A DNA stretch of 33,867 nt. It comes from Crocinitomicaceae bacterium (lineage in GTDB: Bacteria; Bacteroidota; Bacteroidia; Flavobacteriales_D; Crocinitomicaceae). Under the pieces are notes generated by a model. That model ran no database searches. It was not told the origin of the DNA and was given only the letters and a program-made list of their open reading frames with translations. The position numbers and the translations under genes were made by a program. The stretch spans positions 1 to 33,867 of the forward strand of contig JALRKF010000035.1 of assembly GCA_023254905.1 (NCBI GenBank), given 5' to 3'. Positions 1 through 7,539 of the stretch are shown one piece after another (the first letter of the stretch is position 1; the number at the start of each line of letters is the position of its first letter).

Positions 1-78
1 GCGTTGAATGCGCGCGATGCCCACATGCGCGGCGCGCAGATCTTAACGCGCACCAAAGTTATCTCTGCCGAGGTTAAA
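1..78 (+). pseudogene. Fragment of aerobic glycerol-3-phosphate dehydrogenase (GlpD), probable chimeric end
   Basis: Read in frame from base 1, the translation is ALNARDAHMRGAQILTRTKV followed by ISAE. It matches the internal GlpD segment usually seen as LNARDAxxRGAxxLTRTxxxSA in proteobacteria. GlpD is a flavoprotein of over 500 residues, so only about 25 residues are present, with no start and no remainder. The bases here are clearly richer in G+C than what follows. The reading frame runs by chance into the next ORF. The join lies somewhere around 70-95 and cannot be placed exactly. I infer a chimeric assembly or cloning end; a degraded transferred gene is less likely. Confidence 0.6.
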
Positions 79-99
79 GCTCTCAATACAAAAGATAGA

Positions 100-447
100 A
101 TGCAGCCATGGATTGGTATTCTGTTAATCGTAGCCCTGTCAGGAGGATATTTTATGGGTGGCTCATATGTTGATACCCTTTGGGGAGAAGTATCAGGAAT
201 GTGGTCAGATTCAGGGGGAGCTGAGCAGAGTGATGCAGGAATTGAGGTAGTTAACGATGCAGTTGTGGAAGTGGAAGTTCTTCCAGAAGAGGCCATGGAG
301 AGTGATGGTATGGATGAAATGTGGGGAGATGGTATGGAAGGTATGGAAGACATGGACATGTATGATATGGACATGGAAGACATAGACATGTATGATATGG
401 ACATGGAGGACATAGACATGTATGATATGGACGATTACGATTCATAA
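100..447 (+). CDS. Small membrane-anchored protein with Asp/Met-rich tandem repeats
   Basis: Family not recognised. The open frame extends upstream into the GlpD-like fragment, so I take the ATG at 100 as the likely start (about 115 residues). The protein begins with a hydrophobic segment (WIGILLIVALSGGYFMGG) that looks like an uncleaved membrane anchor. An acidic linker follows, and then a C-terminal tail of near-perfect 10-residue repeats of the form D-M/I-D-M-Y-D-M-D-M-E. The tail is encoded by 30-bp direct repeats at 349-438. Acidic and methionine side chains alternate, which could bind metal ions, but this is only inference. The base composition looks higher in G+C than the genes that follow. 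This gene may therefore belong to the foreign end piece or to the Bacteroidota chromosome. A strong terminator follows. Confidence 0.55.
   Translation: MQPWIGILLIVALSGGYFMGGSYVDTLWGEVSGMWSDSGGAEQSDAGIEVVNDAVVEVEVLPEEAMESDGMDEMWGDGMEGMEDMDMYDMDMEDIDMYDMDMEDIDMYDMDDYDS
349..438 (+). repeat. Three 30-bp in-frame tandem repeats (Asp/Met-rich tail)
   Basis: Units start at 349, 379 and 409. The first two differ by one or two bases, and the third diverges in its last six bases. Each unit encodes ten residues of alternating Asp and Met with one Tyr and one Glu. Because the unit is a multiple of three, copy number can change by slippage without breaking the frame. Confidence 0.85.
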
Positions 448-473
448 GTTTATTCTTAAACATTGTAGCTATT

Positions 474-507
474 AAAATAATGCCTCCTTGCGAGGCATTA
501 TTTTTTT
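474..507 (+). terminator. Rho-independent terminator
   Basis: A perfect 13-bp stem (474-486 with 492-504) encloses a 5-base loop (CTTGC). The core is GCCTC/GAGGC and the hairpin runs into a T tract ending at 507. It ends transcription of the Asp/Met-repeat gene. The flanking A run lets it work weakly in the other direction too. Confidence 0.9.
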
Positions 508-578
508 CTGCGCATTGATAATTTTGTCTGCTAAAAAAGAAGTAGAATGCATATTAAATATTGCATACATTTGTTTTC

Positions 579-2888
579 ATGCTTGTGAAACCTATATTCT
601 TTGCAGTTTTTATTCTATTCCTGAGTGGTGCATGTTTCGGCACTACTTACTATGTGTCTAGTCAAGGGAATGATTTGAACACTGGCATCACTTTGGTAGA
701 TCCTTTCAGAACAATAGCGCATCTCAATACGCTATCTTTTAATCCAGGCGACTCCATTCTTTTTAGAAGCGGTGATCGCTTTCAAGGGGAGCTGGTAATT
801 AACAACTCTGGTAATAATTCAAATGCGATATACATTGGTGCCTATGGAACAGGTGACATGCCAGAGTTAATAGGAGGAGATACATTATTCAATTGGAACA
901 ACTTCGAAGGCCCGATATATCGAACGCATTTTGGAGCAACTATAAAATTACTTACTGTTAATAGCGAACAGCAAATGCTTGCTAGGCATCCCAACGAAGA
1001 GTGGTTCGCTCTAAATATAGGAGCTCTAAACACGGACTTGCAAGATTTAAATAGAATTGGAGATCCAGATTGGTCTGGTGCCACCTTATTGGTGATGAAT
1101 AATGATTGGAGTTTAAATCCTTATTCTGTGCAGAGTTTTAATTCTGGAACTGGAGATTTTGTAGTTGCAAATGGTGTTACGGCGAATTCATCCTCGGATG
1201 TAGAATATTGTATTGTAGATCATCTTGAGGCATTGGATAGCCCAGGTGAATGGTACCAGGATCCGCTAACAGATAGCATCTATTTATGGACTTTCGATGG
1301 CCAGGATCCCTCCTTACATGATGTTTTGGCATCAACAAGAGAAAATGGTATCTACATTTTAGGAAATTATGTAAAGGTCGAGGGACTAAAAATCAATTGT
1401 TTTGGACATTCGGGCATAAGATTTGACAATAGGCATCATATCGAGATAACTTCAAATGACATTAGGAATGTTAAAAGACACGGTATCTACTCACTTTTTG
1501 GTCACACAAATAAGATCTTGAACAATACTATTCGGAATGTTGGTCATTTTGGAATAGTGGGTTACGATACTCCGAATAGTAAAATTCACGAAAATCGTCT
1601 GATGAATGTAGGATTGTATAATAATATCAGTGAGTTAGGTTTGCAAACTTCAAAGGGATCTGGAATAAGGTTTAGTGGTGATTCATTGGTAATAGAAAAC
1701 AATAAACTTGAAAATATTGGCTACAATGGTATTCACTTTAAAGGTGTAGGTTGTGCTATTCAGAGTAATGTCATCAAATACTTCAGCAAAACTACATGGG
1801 ATAGTGGTGCTATTTATTGTTGGAATCAACATTTTGATTCTCTAGGCTCTTCTGGAACATGGATAAAAAACAATATTATAATAGGTGGCATGGACAGTAC
1901 GAATGTTCGATTTCCTGATAATCGCAAAGCATTCGGAATATATACAGATGATCGAATTCACAACGTAGAAGTGAGAGATAATTTCGTAGCGCAGACATTT
2001 GTTGGTATCTTTTTGCATAACAATCGATTTGTTACCGCTCATGGAAATGAACTTTACAACAATTGGGATAATGATATTCGATTAACCACCGACGCGATTG
2101 TTTCAGAAGGAGATATGTACGGTAATATCGTGGAGCAGAATAGATTGTTTAGAACGGATACAATTAGAAATAATCTAGGTGTTAGATGTCGATGGAGTAC
2201 TTATGATTTGGGAGATTATGATAGTAATTATTTTTATCAACCATATTACGATTCTTCGGTTAATTTCTCTTATCGCCCCGATGACGTAAATGAGGAGTTC
2301 TATAATTATTCTTTGAATGATTGGTCTCTATTTTCGGGGAACGATTTAAATTCAGTTTCAGCACCCTTTCAATGGCCTCAGAACATGGATTATTCCATGT
2401 TTGTGGTAAACGAAACGGATTCTATCCGCAACATTCCATTAAATGGTAATTGGATTGGATTTGATAGTGTGTTGTACTCAGGAAATATTTTACTTGATCC
2501 ATTTAATGGAAAGGTAATCTGGATGGCGGAAGATTGTAACAATCAGATCGGGGGTACCGCATTTATCGATTCGTGCGATATTTGTTCAGGCGGAGGAACG
2601 GGAATTACTCCAATTTTAAATGTCTCCTTGTGTGACTTAAAAGCGCTTGATATTGAAGAGTTAAGTTTAAAAGTTTACCCTAATCCTGCTGCAGAAGATA
2701 TAATTTTGTCAATAGGTGATGCACTCATTGGAAGTCGATTTACTGTACTCGATCAGATGGGAAGAATCCTTTCTCAAAGGTTTTTTGTGGAGAGAGAGAA
2801 TTTACTGGATATATCTAATTATGATAAAGGAATTTATTTTATTCAGACAGATCTAAAAAGTAATCATGTCAAGATTATTAAGTTTTAA
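579..2888 (+). CDS. Secreted right-handed beta-helix protein with T9SS sorting domain
   Basis: This is a predicted extracellular protein with a pectate-lyase-like parallel beta-helix. The ATG at 579 is preferred over the TTG at 561 because it opens directly onto a signal peptide (MLVKPIFFAVFILFLSGACF). The mature part starts with the YYVSSQGNDLNTG motif typical of DUF1565-type beta-helix proteins. Asn-rich helix coils (NxI-N-N) run through roughly residues 250-510, as in polysaccharide lyases and carbohydrate-binding passenger domains. Near the C-terminus is a short Cys-rich GGTAFIDSCDICSGG motif common in Bacteroidota surface proteins. A type A T9SS sorting domain then starts at VYPNPAAEDI and ends in a basic VKIIKF. 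Substrate and activity cannot be read from the sequence. Its stop lies 7 bases from the convergent kinase gene. Confidence 0.85.
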   Translation: MLVKPIFFAVFILFLSGACFGTTYYVSSQGNDLNTGITLVDPFRTIAHLNTLSFNPGDSILFRSGDRFQGELVINNSGNNSNAIYIGAYGTGDMPELIGGDTLFNWNNFEGPIYRTHFGATIKLLTVNSEQQMLARHPNEEWFALNIGALNTDLQDLNRIGDPDWSGATLLVMNNDWSLNPYSVQSFNSGTGDFVVANGVTANSSSDVEYCIVDHLEALDSPGEWYQDPLTDSIYLWTFDGQDPSLHDVLASTRENGIYILGNYVKVEGLKINCFGHSGIRFDNRHHIEITSNDIRNVKRHGIYSLFGHTNKILNNTIRNVGHFGIVGYDTPNSKIHENRLMNVGLYNNISELGLQTSKGSGIRFSGDSLVIENNKLENIGYNGIHFKGVGCAIQSNVIKYFSKTTWDSGAIYCWNQHFDSLGSSGTWIKNNIIIGGMDSTNVRFPDNRKAFGIYTDDRIHNVEVRDNFVAQTFVGIFLHNNRFVTAHGNELYNNWDNDIRLTTDAIVSEGDMYGNIVEQNRLFRTDTIRNNLGVRCRWSTYDLGDYDSNYFYQPYYDSSVNFSYRPDDVNEEFYNYSLNDWSLFSGNDLNSVSAPFQWPQNMDYSMFVVNETDSIRNIPLNGNWIGFDSVLYSGNILLDPFNGKVIWMAEDCNNQIGGTAFIDSCDICSGGGTGITPILNVSLCDLKALDIEELSLKVYPNPAAEDIILSIGDALIGSRFTVLDQMGRILSQRFFVERENLLDISNYDKGIYFIQTDLKSNHVKIIKF

Positions 2889-2895
2889 AGAGCTT

Positions 2896-4377
2896 CTATT
2901 TTAGTTCAAGTTTTTCGAGTTCCTTCACGAGTAATAATCTATCAATAGGTTTTATTAAGCATGCATTCATTCCAGCTTTATTACTTTTCAGAGCCGTTCC
3001 ATCAACTACGTTTGCAGTTAAACCAATAATTGGAGTTGACTTACATAGCTTTTTCCTTATTGTTTCTGTTGCCTCAAAACCATCCATCACAGGCATCTGA
3101 AAATCCATAAAAATGACGTCATAATCTTTTTCTTTTACTGCTTCTACTGCATCAAAACCATTTTCTACTTCATCGCATGTACCTCCCCAGTTACTTAATA
3201 ATTGATTTATGAGCATCCTATTAAATGGATTATCGTCCACAATTAGGATATTTTGCTTTTCCAAATTGTAAGTATCGTTTTTATCTTTTCTAATAGTCTC
3301 CTTGTTCGCTTTACTCAACTCTACAGTAAAATGAACCCTTGTTCCTATTCCGTATTCACTTTCAATAAATAGTTTACTATTCATTTGATCTAACAGATCT
3401 TTTACTATTGTGAGTCCTAAACCGGTTCCCCCGGAATGATTCGATACTTGTTTAAAAGGTTCGAGAACATCTTTTATGTATTCTTTTTTAATTCCAATGC
3501 CAGTATCAGCAATCGAAAATTTAATGACTTGATTTTTTGTTGATTCTTCAATTAATTGAACATTAATTTCAATTTCACCCTTTTCGGTGAATTTAATGGA
3601 GTTATTTATGAGGTTAGTAAATATTTGACCAAATCTAACTTTATCTAACAACAATGTTGAGTTTATATTTTGACCAAAATTCAAATTAATTCTAGTACCC
3701 CTTTTTTCAGCATTTGGTTCCAAAGGATCAATTTTACTCTTGATCAGTTCTTGCAGGTCCGTTGCGGATGGCACGAAGCTGAACTGATCAGAGTTTATTT
3801 TGGTCAAGTCAAGAATATTATTTATTATCGATAACAAGTCTAATGACTGATCATGTATTATAGTCAATCTTGATTTATCCTCATTGGAAGTAGTAGAGTT
3901 CAACGCTAATTCTGTAAAACCAATGATAGAATTTAAAGGAGTTCTCATCTCATGACTCATCTTTGCAAGAAAGCTATCCTTGATCTTCATAGCATCCTCC
4001 AGTTCACTGATTAAATTTTTAAGTTTTACCTGATTTTGTATTTCTTGCTCATGCATACTCTCTAATTCCTCTCCAAGAATATTGATAGAGTAACCAAGCG
4101 CGCCGATATTTTCATTTTCTTCATCGATAGTCACTTTTCTTGAAAAATCAGCTTGAGCGTAACCAAATAAAATTTGTTGTAATTCATCAATTTTGTTCTG
4201 GATTTCATTGAAACTTTGGGCGCTTCTTTTGGTATTAAAAAGCGTATAAAGATCGTCGAGGATGCTCTCATTTTCATCGAAAATATCCATTAATTCAGAT
4301 TCTTCGAATGACTTGCAAGAGAGTAAAAAACGAATGACAGGAATAGCTGCTTTGATATCTTTTTTTGACGGTTTCAT
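2896..4377 (-). CDS. Soluble hybrid histidine kinase / response regulator
   Basis: This 493-residue protein has no membrane segment or signal peptide, so it should sense a cytoplasmic or partner-borne signal. An N-terminal helical region (1-130) contains a HAMP-like stretch near 70-107. The HisKA dimerisation domain has its phospho-accepting H142 in KMSHEMRTPLNSIIGF. The ATPase domain shows the N box (FTNLINNSIKF, 253-263), DTGIG (291-295) and GGTGLGL (316-322). A C-terminal receiver domain (375-493) has the acidic pair D381/D382, the phospho-acceptor D425 in FMDFQMPVMDG, and K476 in the KP motif. There is no DNA-binding output domain, so the signal probably passes to an Hpt protein or another regulator elsewhere. 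It starts 2 bases after the stop of the STAS-like gene, so the two are almost certainly co-transcribed. Confidence 0.92.
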   Translation of the reverse strand: MKPSKKDIKAAIPVIRFLLSCKSFEESELMDIFDENESILDDLYTLFNTKRSAQSFNEIQNKIDELQQILFGYAQADFSRKVTIDEENENIGALGYSINILGEELESMHEQEIQNQVKLKNLISELEDAMKIKDSFLAKMSHEMRTPLNSIIGFTELALNSTTSNEDKSRLTIIHDQSLDLLSIINNILDLTKINSDQFSFVPSATDLQELIKSKIDPLEPNAEKRGTRINLNFGQNINSTLLLDKVRFGQIFTNLINNSIKFTEKGEIEINVQLIEESTKNQVIKFSIADTGIGIKKEYIKDVLEPFKQVSNHSGGTGLGLTIVKDLLDQMNSKLFIESEYGIGTRVHFTVELSKANKETIRKDKNDTYNLEKQNILIVDDNPFNRMLINQLLSNWGGTCDEVENGFDAVEAVKEKDYDVIFMDFQMPVMDGFEATETIRKKLCKSTPIIGLTANVVDGTALKSNKAGMNACLIKPIDRLLLVKELEKLELK

Positions 4378-4379
4378 TG

Positions 4380-4808
4380 CTAAAAATCATTTTCACACCA
4401 CAAATGCGCTTCTTTGGAGTCAGTGAACATTTTGGTTGGTACATCTACCTTTCTTAAGTTGATAAAAAAGTTGGCCATTACTTTACTTATCGGCGATCTA
4501 ACAATGAACGCAAATTTCAACACCAAGTTTTGACTTTCTGAGGAACTGTAAAAGTCTCTTGTTTCCTTGTCCAAGGGACTACCTAGTCGGAGGTCACATA
4601 TCATAAAAACTTTACTAAAATCATTTGAAGACGTATAATGATTGCATCTCGATACTTGTTGGCGAGCATCATCGATAGTATGTTTACAATTGGGTTTGCA
4701 ATAGATGTATTGAATTTCATCTATGAACCAATAAAATGTCGACTTTGTTTCAAATATTTCAGCTCCAGAGGGAGGAAAGAAATCATCTGGGAATTTATCT
4801 TCTATCAT
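4380..4808 (-). CDS. STAS/SpoIIAA-like (DUF7793-type) protein
   Basis: This 142-residue cytoplasmic protein resembles the STAS/SEC14-like families common in Bacteroidota. It shows an N-terminal beta-hairpin (FYWFIDEIQYIYCKPN), a helix beginning TIDDARQQV, a core strand ending VFMICDLR, then DKETRDFYSSSESQ, and finally the block FIVRSPISKVMANFFINL followed by PTKMFTDSKEAHLW. The last block, with the FTD...EA.LWL-like ending, is the most recognisable part. Such proteins are thought to bind small hydrophobic ligands or to act as partner-switch modules. It is the first gene of an operon with the hybrid kinase, which suggests it is the input or partner of that kinase. That function is inference. 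Confidence 0.7.
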   Translation of the reverse strand: MIEDKFPDDFFPPSGAEIFETKSTFYWFIDEIQYIYCKPNCKHTIDDARQQVSRCNHYTSSNDFSKVFMICDLRLGSPLDKETRDFYSSSESQNLVLKFAFIVRSPISKVMANFFINLRKVDVPTKMFTDSKEAHLWCENDF

Positions 4809-5003
4809 AAAATCTTTGCACTTAAAAAAAGCGAAAAAAAATAGAGTTTTCAGTTACTACAAAAGTGATTAGCTATTGGTCTTGATCAATCAAAACAGGT
4901 AGAAGATAATTATTTATTTTCAATACTTATCGGGTAAATGATGAGTTTTTTTCTGAATCCTTCGATATTGAAAGGAATAATAACGAAAAGAGCGAGTTAA
5001 TCA

Positions 5004-5034
5004 TTGCGAAATTATAGAAAGGTTCGTAAATTTC
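5004..5034 (+). promoter_or_regulatory. Candidate promoter of the iron-oxidase gene
   Basis: TTG at 5004-5006 and TAAATTTC at 5027-5034 are separated by 20 bases. This fits the Bacteroidota arrangement TTG-N19/21-TAnnTTTG with one mismatch (final C for G). Transcription would start near 5041, leaving a short leader before the ATG at 5058. That placement argues against the TTG at 5004 being a start codon. Confidence 0.4.
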
Positions 5035-5057
5035 GAGCGACTAAAAAAAAATCTACT

Positions 5058-5810
5058 ATGACAACCGAATTGATGTTAAAAGAAGCACTTCAGCACAGAG
5101 CTATAAATCACCCATATCTTAAAGCGCTCCAGAATGGGGAGTTTAACAATAACCTAGAAATTTATAAAGATTTTGCACAGCAATATGGGGCATATAGCAA
5201 ATGGTTTCCGCGATACTTAACAGCGGTTATATCAAAGCTAGAGAATGCAGAGCACAGAAATCATTTACTGGAGAATCTCTCCGAGGAATCGGGTCATTTG
5301 CATGATGAAGATATAGAAGCGATCAAACAAATTGGAATAGAGGAATCTTGGGTTCAAGGCATAAGTCACCCTAAGTTGTTTCAGCAATTCCAAGAATCTA
5401 TCGGTTTAACAGACACATCAAATTTTGGGATTGAAGTAGAAATTTGGAGAGAATCTTTTTTGTCTCTGATTAAAGATGGGTCGGATGCTGCAGCCATTGG
5501 CGCTATTGGACTGGGAACAGAGTCAATTGTTAAGTATGTTTATAAGTATATCATTGATGGGCTCGAAAATCACACGGATCTCACACTACAGCAATACGTA
5601 TTCTTTCCTTTGCATACGGAGGTAGATGATGAGCACGGTATTGTCCTTATGAATATTGCCCAAGAAATTGCTCAGAGAGATGAAACAAGTGAGCGAGAGC
5701 TGCGAAAAGGTATGTTGAAAGCACTTAATTTGCGCGCAGCTTTTTGGGATGATATGTACGAAAGAGCAAAGAAGCTTGATTCAAAATACGTACAATCTTT
5801 TTCAAACTAA
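5058..5810 (+). CDS. Haem-oxygenase-like iron-containing oxidase (HDO / PqqC-TenA fold)
   Basis: The preferred start is the ATG at 5058, giving 250 residues. The longer frame from the TTG at 5004 adds an implausible basic leader. The protein matches the all-helical PqqC/TenA/CADD-like group (iron-containing redox enzyme family). Features are HPYLKALQNGEF near the N-terminus, QQYGAYSKWFPRYL, then ENLSEESG and SHPKLFQQFQESIGL. Numbered from 5004, the probable metal ligands are E95 (or E94), H122 in HPxLF, E173 in GTESIV, and H204/D208/H211 in HTEVDDEHG. The HxxxDxxH spacing is the one known from CADD and SznF diiron oxidases. Known members cleave C-C bonds or hydroxylate amines with O2. The substrate is unknown here. 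The cupin gene begins 15 bases downstream. Confidence 0.8.
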   Translation: MTTELMLKEALQHRAINHPYLKALQNGEFNNNLEIYKDFAQQYGAYSKWFPRYLTAVISKLENAEHRNHLLENLSEESGHLHDEDIEAIKQIGIEESWVQGISHPKLFQQFQESIGLTDTSNFGIEVEIWRESFLSLIKDGSDAAAIGAIGLGTESIVKYVYKYIIDGLENHTDLTLQQYVFFPLHTEVDDEHGIVLMNIAQEIAQRDETSERELRKGMLKALNLRAAFWDDMYERAKKLDSKYVQSFSN

Positions 5811-5825
5811 GGGTTAATTGCGGAC

Positions 5826-6590
5826 ATGATGCATGAGTTGTTCAAAAAGGCTGTAAAGGGACGTCGTTTTAACGATAGTGAGGCAGAGTTCTTACAAAAG
5901 ATTATTTCTGACCTTCGAGATTATTTTGAAAATAATGGGTCAAATAATTTCTCAGCAATTTCTATTGCAAGCAATGTTGCGATTGGTTTAGCTTCGAGAA
6001 GCGAAAAATCAAAGGATAAAGTAGAAGATTTTATTGGTTGGCTTGAGAATCCAAAATCTAATTTTCAATTTGATGAAGACATTGACTATCTATGCAATGT
6101 CTTCTACATGGAAATAGTATCGAAAAGAACGGAATCCATAATTGAAGGTATAAATAAAGAAAAATCACTAACGCTTTCAGACAGACCAGCTGACTTTGTA
6201 GCCTCTCTTGACGAGGATGGCAAGGAAAGAATTTATGAAAATGTTATTCATGATTTGGATATAGATTTTACAGTTGATAGACTTAATTTTCCCTGTGAGG
6301 TGCTCGATCCAAGAGTAGTTAGTATAAAACCTGGTAAAGGAAATGAAATGCACAGGCATGCGCATGAAACTATTTTTGTTTTTCTCGAAGGAAATGGTAA
6401 AGTTATCGTAGATAATATTGAAAATGAAGTGAAATCAGGTTCTTTTGCTTACATTCCGCGTTGGTCAGTGCATCAAACAATAAATACTGGAGAAAAAGAT
6501 TTAAAATTTCTTGCTGTAGCCGATTTTGGATTAACTGGTAAGAGCTTTGTCGGTAATTATCATCGCACAGCGCGTCTGAAAGAAGCTTAA
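5826..6590 (+). CDS. Helical domain plus C-terminal cupin protein
   Basis: This 254-residue protein has two parts. Residues 1-150 are predicted mostly helical and I do not recognise the fold. Residues about 160-235 are a cupin barrel: PGKGNEMHRHAHETIFVFLE gives H176, H178, H180 and E181, and H216 in WSVHQTIN closes the usual metal site, 38 residues after H178. The closing GSFAYIPRWSVHQ is a standard second cupin motif. Metal-dependent oxygenation, isomerisation or ligand binding are all possible. It is very probably co-transcribed with the iron oxidase just upstream, and the same HDO-then-cupin order is known as a single chain in SznF. A second ATG at 5829 is equally usable as a start. Confidence 0.75.
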   Translation: MMHELFKKAVKGRRFNDSEAEFLQKIISDLRDYFENNGSNNFSAISIASNVAIGLASRSEKSKDKVEDFIGWLENPKSNFQFDEDIDYLCNVFYMEIVSKRTESIIEGINKEKSLTLSDRPADFVASLDEDGKERIYENVIHDLDIDFTVDRLNFPCEVLDPRVVSIKPGKGNEMHRHAHETIFVFLEGNGKVIVDNIENEVKSGSFAYIPRWSVHQTINTGEKDLKFLAVADFGLTGKSFVGNYHRTARLKEA

Positions 6591-6606
6591 AAAAAGTTTA
6601 TTTCAA

Positions 6607-7539
6607 TTAGATATTAATCCAGGTACGAACCAATGTTCGTTTCTTACTGACCTCCTCATAATCTGTATATTCTGTTCTACTATGGCAGATAAAGTTATTA
6701 TTAATGAATAATATATCTCCTCGCTTCATAAAATAGGTTAATTGATTTTCCTTGTGGTGAAAAAAATCATCGATTGCGTCCATTGCAGAAATCAAATTTT
6801 CAGAGATCTCCATGTTACATCTCTTATGTCCACTGAGTATCCAATAACGCATGTATCGGAATTTAAAAACTCCTGTTTGATCAGAGAAGATTGGGAAGCT
6901 ATTACTTTTTATTGTTTCAATATCTGTTTTGCTGCCGGGTGTTATAACATCTCGAATGATGTTTTGACAGAGTAATTCAATAAATTCTGGATGTTTTGTT
7001 TCCAGCCATTGATATAAATTAGCTGTATTCGAAATGATTGATTCCCCGCCAGTTTTGCCTGGTTGTAAGCAGAGCAGTCCAACAATATCAGGGCTATATT
7101 GAGCGGATGTACTGTCCGTATGAAACCCTGTTGATGCATTTGTCTTTGAAACTGGGACGGCCTCTTTCTTGTAGTCCAAATTTCTGTCCTTTACCTCGAA
7201 AAGTTCACCATATCTATTGTTAAGCTTGCCCAGCCCGAGCGAGATAGCATAGTAAAGTGATTTGAGTTGATCATTTGATAATTCGACATCGGAAATTTTT
7301 AAAAGTGAGAATCCTGGAGACGACTCTATGATTGGCTTGATGGTATTTGCCCACTCCATTAAGGCTTTGAAATCAGAGGACTCATTGGCATCATTAAACT
7401 GTTTGTTATCGATTTTGCCATCTTTGATAAAATTAGAACACCCGGCAGTTAACTCAACAGGAACAGAGATAGCACTTTTTTCAATTTCAGGTAAAGTTCC
7501 CCCCCAGACTAGGTCATCTAATTTTTCCGGACTTATCAT
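6607..7539 (-). CDS. TauD/TfdA-like Fe(II)/2-oxoglutarate-dependent oxygenase
   Basis: This 310-residue protein has the clavaminate synthase/TauD fold. The iron triad is clear: H140 and D142 in TGFHTDSTSAQYSPD, and the distal H286 in FICHSRTEY. The 2-oxoglutarate-binding arginine is R301 or R305 in the closing KKRTLVRTWI. The segment PDIVGLLCLQPGKTGGESIISNT is the typical strand after HxD. Such enzymes hydroxylate, desaturate or halogenate small substrates; H-x-D rather than H-x-A/G argues against a halogenase. Its ATG follows the TAA of the methyltransferase with no spacer, so translation of the two is likely coupled. It converges on the cupin gene, with 16 bases between the two stops. Confidence 0.85.
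   Translation of the reverse strand: MISPEKLDDLVWGGTLPEIEKSAISVPVELTAGCSNFIKDGKIDNKQFNDANESSDFKALMEWANTIKPIIESSPGFSLLKISDVELSNDQLKSLYYAISLGLGKLNNRYGELFEVKDRNLDYKKEAVPVSKTNASTGFHTDSTSAQYSPDIVGLLCLQPGKTGGESIISNTANLYQWLETKHPEFIELLCQNIIRDVITPGSKTDIETIKSNSFPIFSDQTGVFKFRYMRYWILSGHKRCNMEISENLISAMDAIDDFFHHKENQLTYFMKRGDILFINNNFICHSRTEYTDYEEVSKKRTLVRTWINI

Noticed and set aside
349-438. CRISPR-like array
   Set aside because: The repeats are directly adjacent, lack unique spacers and encode an in-frame repetitive peptide.
4-447. A single 147-residue protein starting at TTG 4
   Set aside because: The first part matches GlpD and differs in composition, so the frame is probably a chance fusion at a chimeric join. 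The ATG at 100 is used instead.
566-573. TACATTTG as a promoter -7 box for the beta-helix gene
   Set aside because: It lies only 5 bases before the ATG at 579 and has no TTG at the right spacing. It would need a leaderless or internally started transcript.
561-578. TTG start for the beta-helix protein
   Set aside because: The ATG at 579 directly begins the signal peptide. The TTG version adds six residues without support.
5004-5057. N-terminal extension MRNYRKVRKFRATKKKST of the iron oxidase
   Set aside because: The TTG at 5004 fits better as a -33 promoter box, and the family start aligns with the ATG at 5058.
5058-6590. Firm call as SznF-type N-nitrosating enzymes
   Set aside because: Only domain order and ligand motifs agree. 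Sequence similarity could not be measured, so it is kept as a hypothesis.
6607-7539. Fe/2OG halogenase
   Set aside because: The iron site has H-x-D; halogenases of this fold replace the Asp by Ala or Gly.
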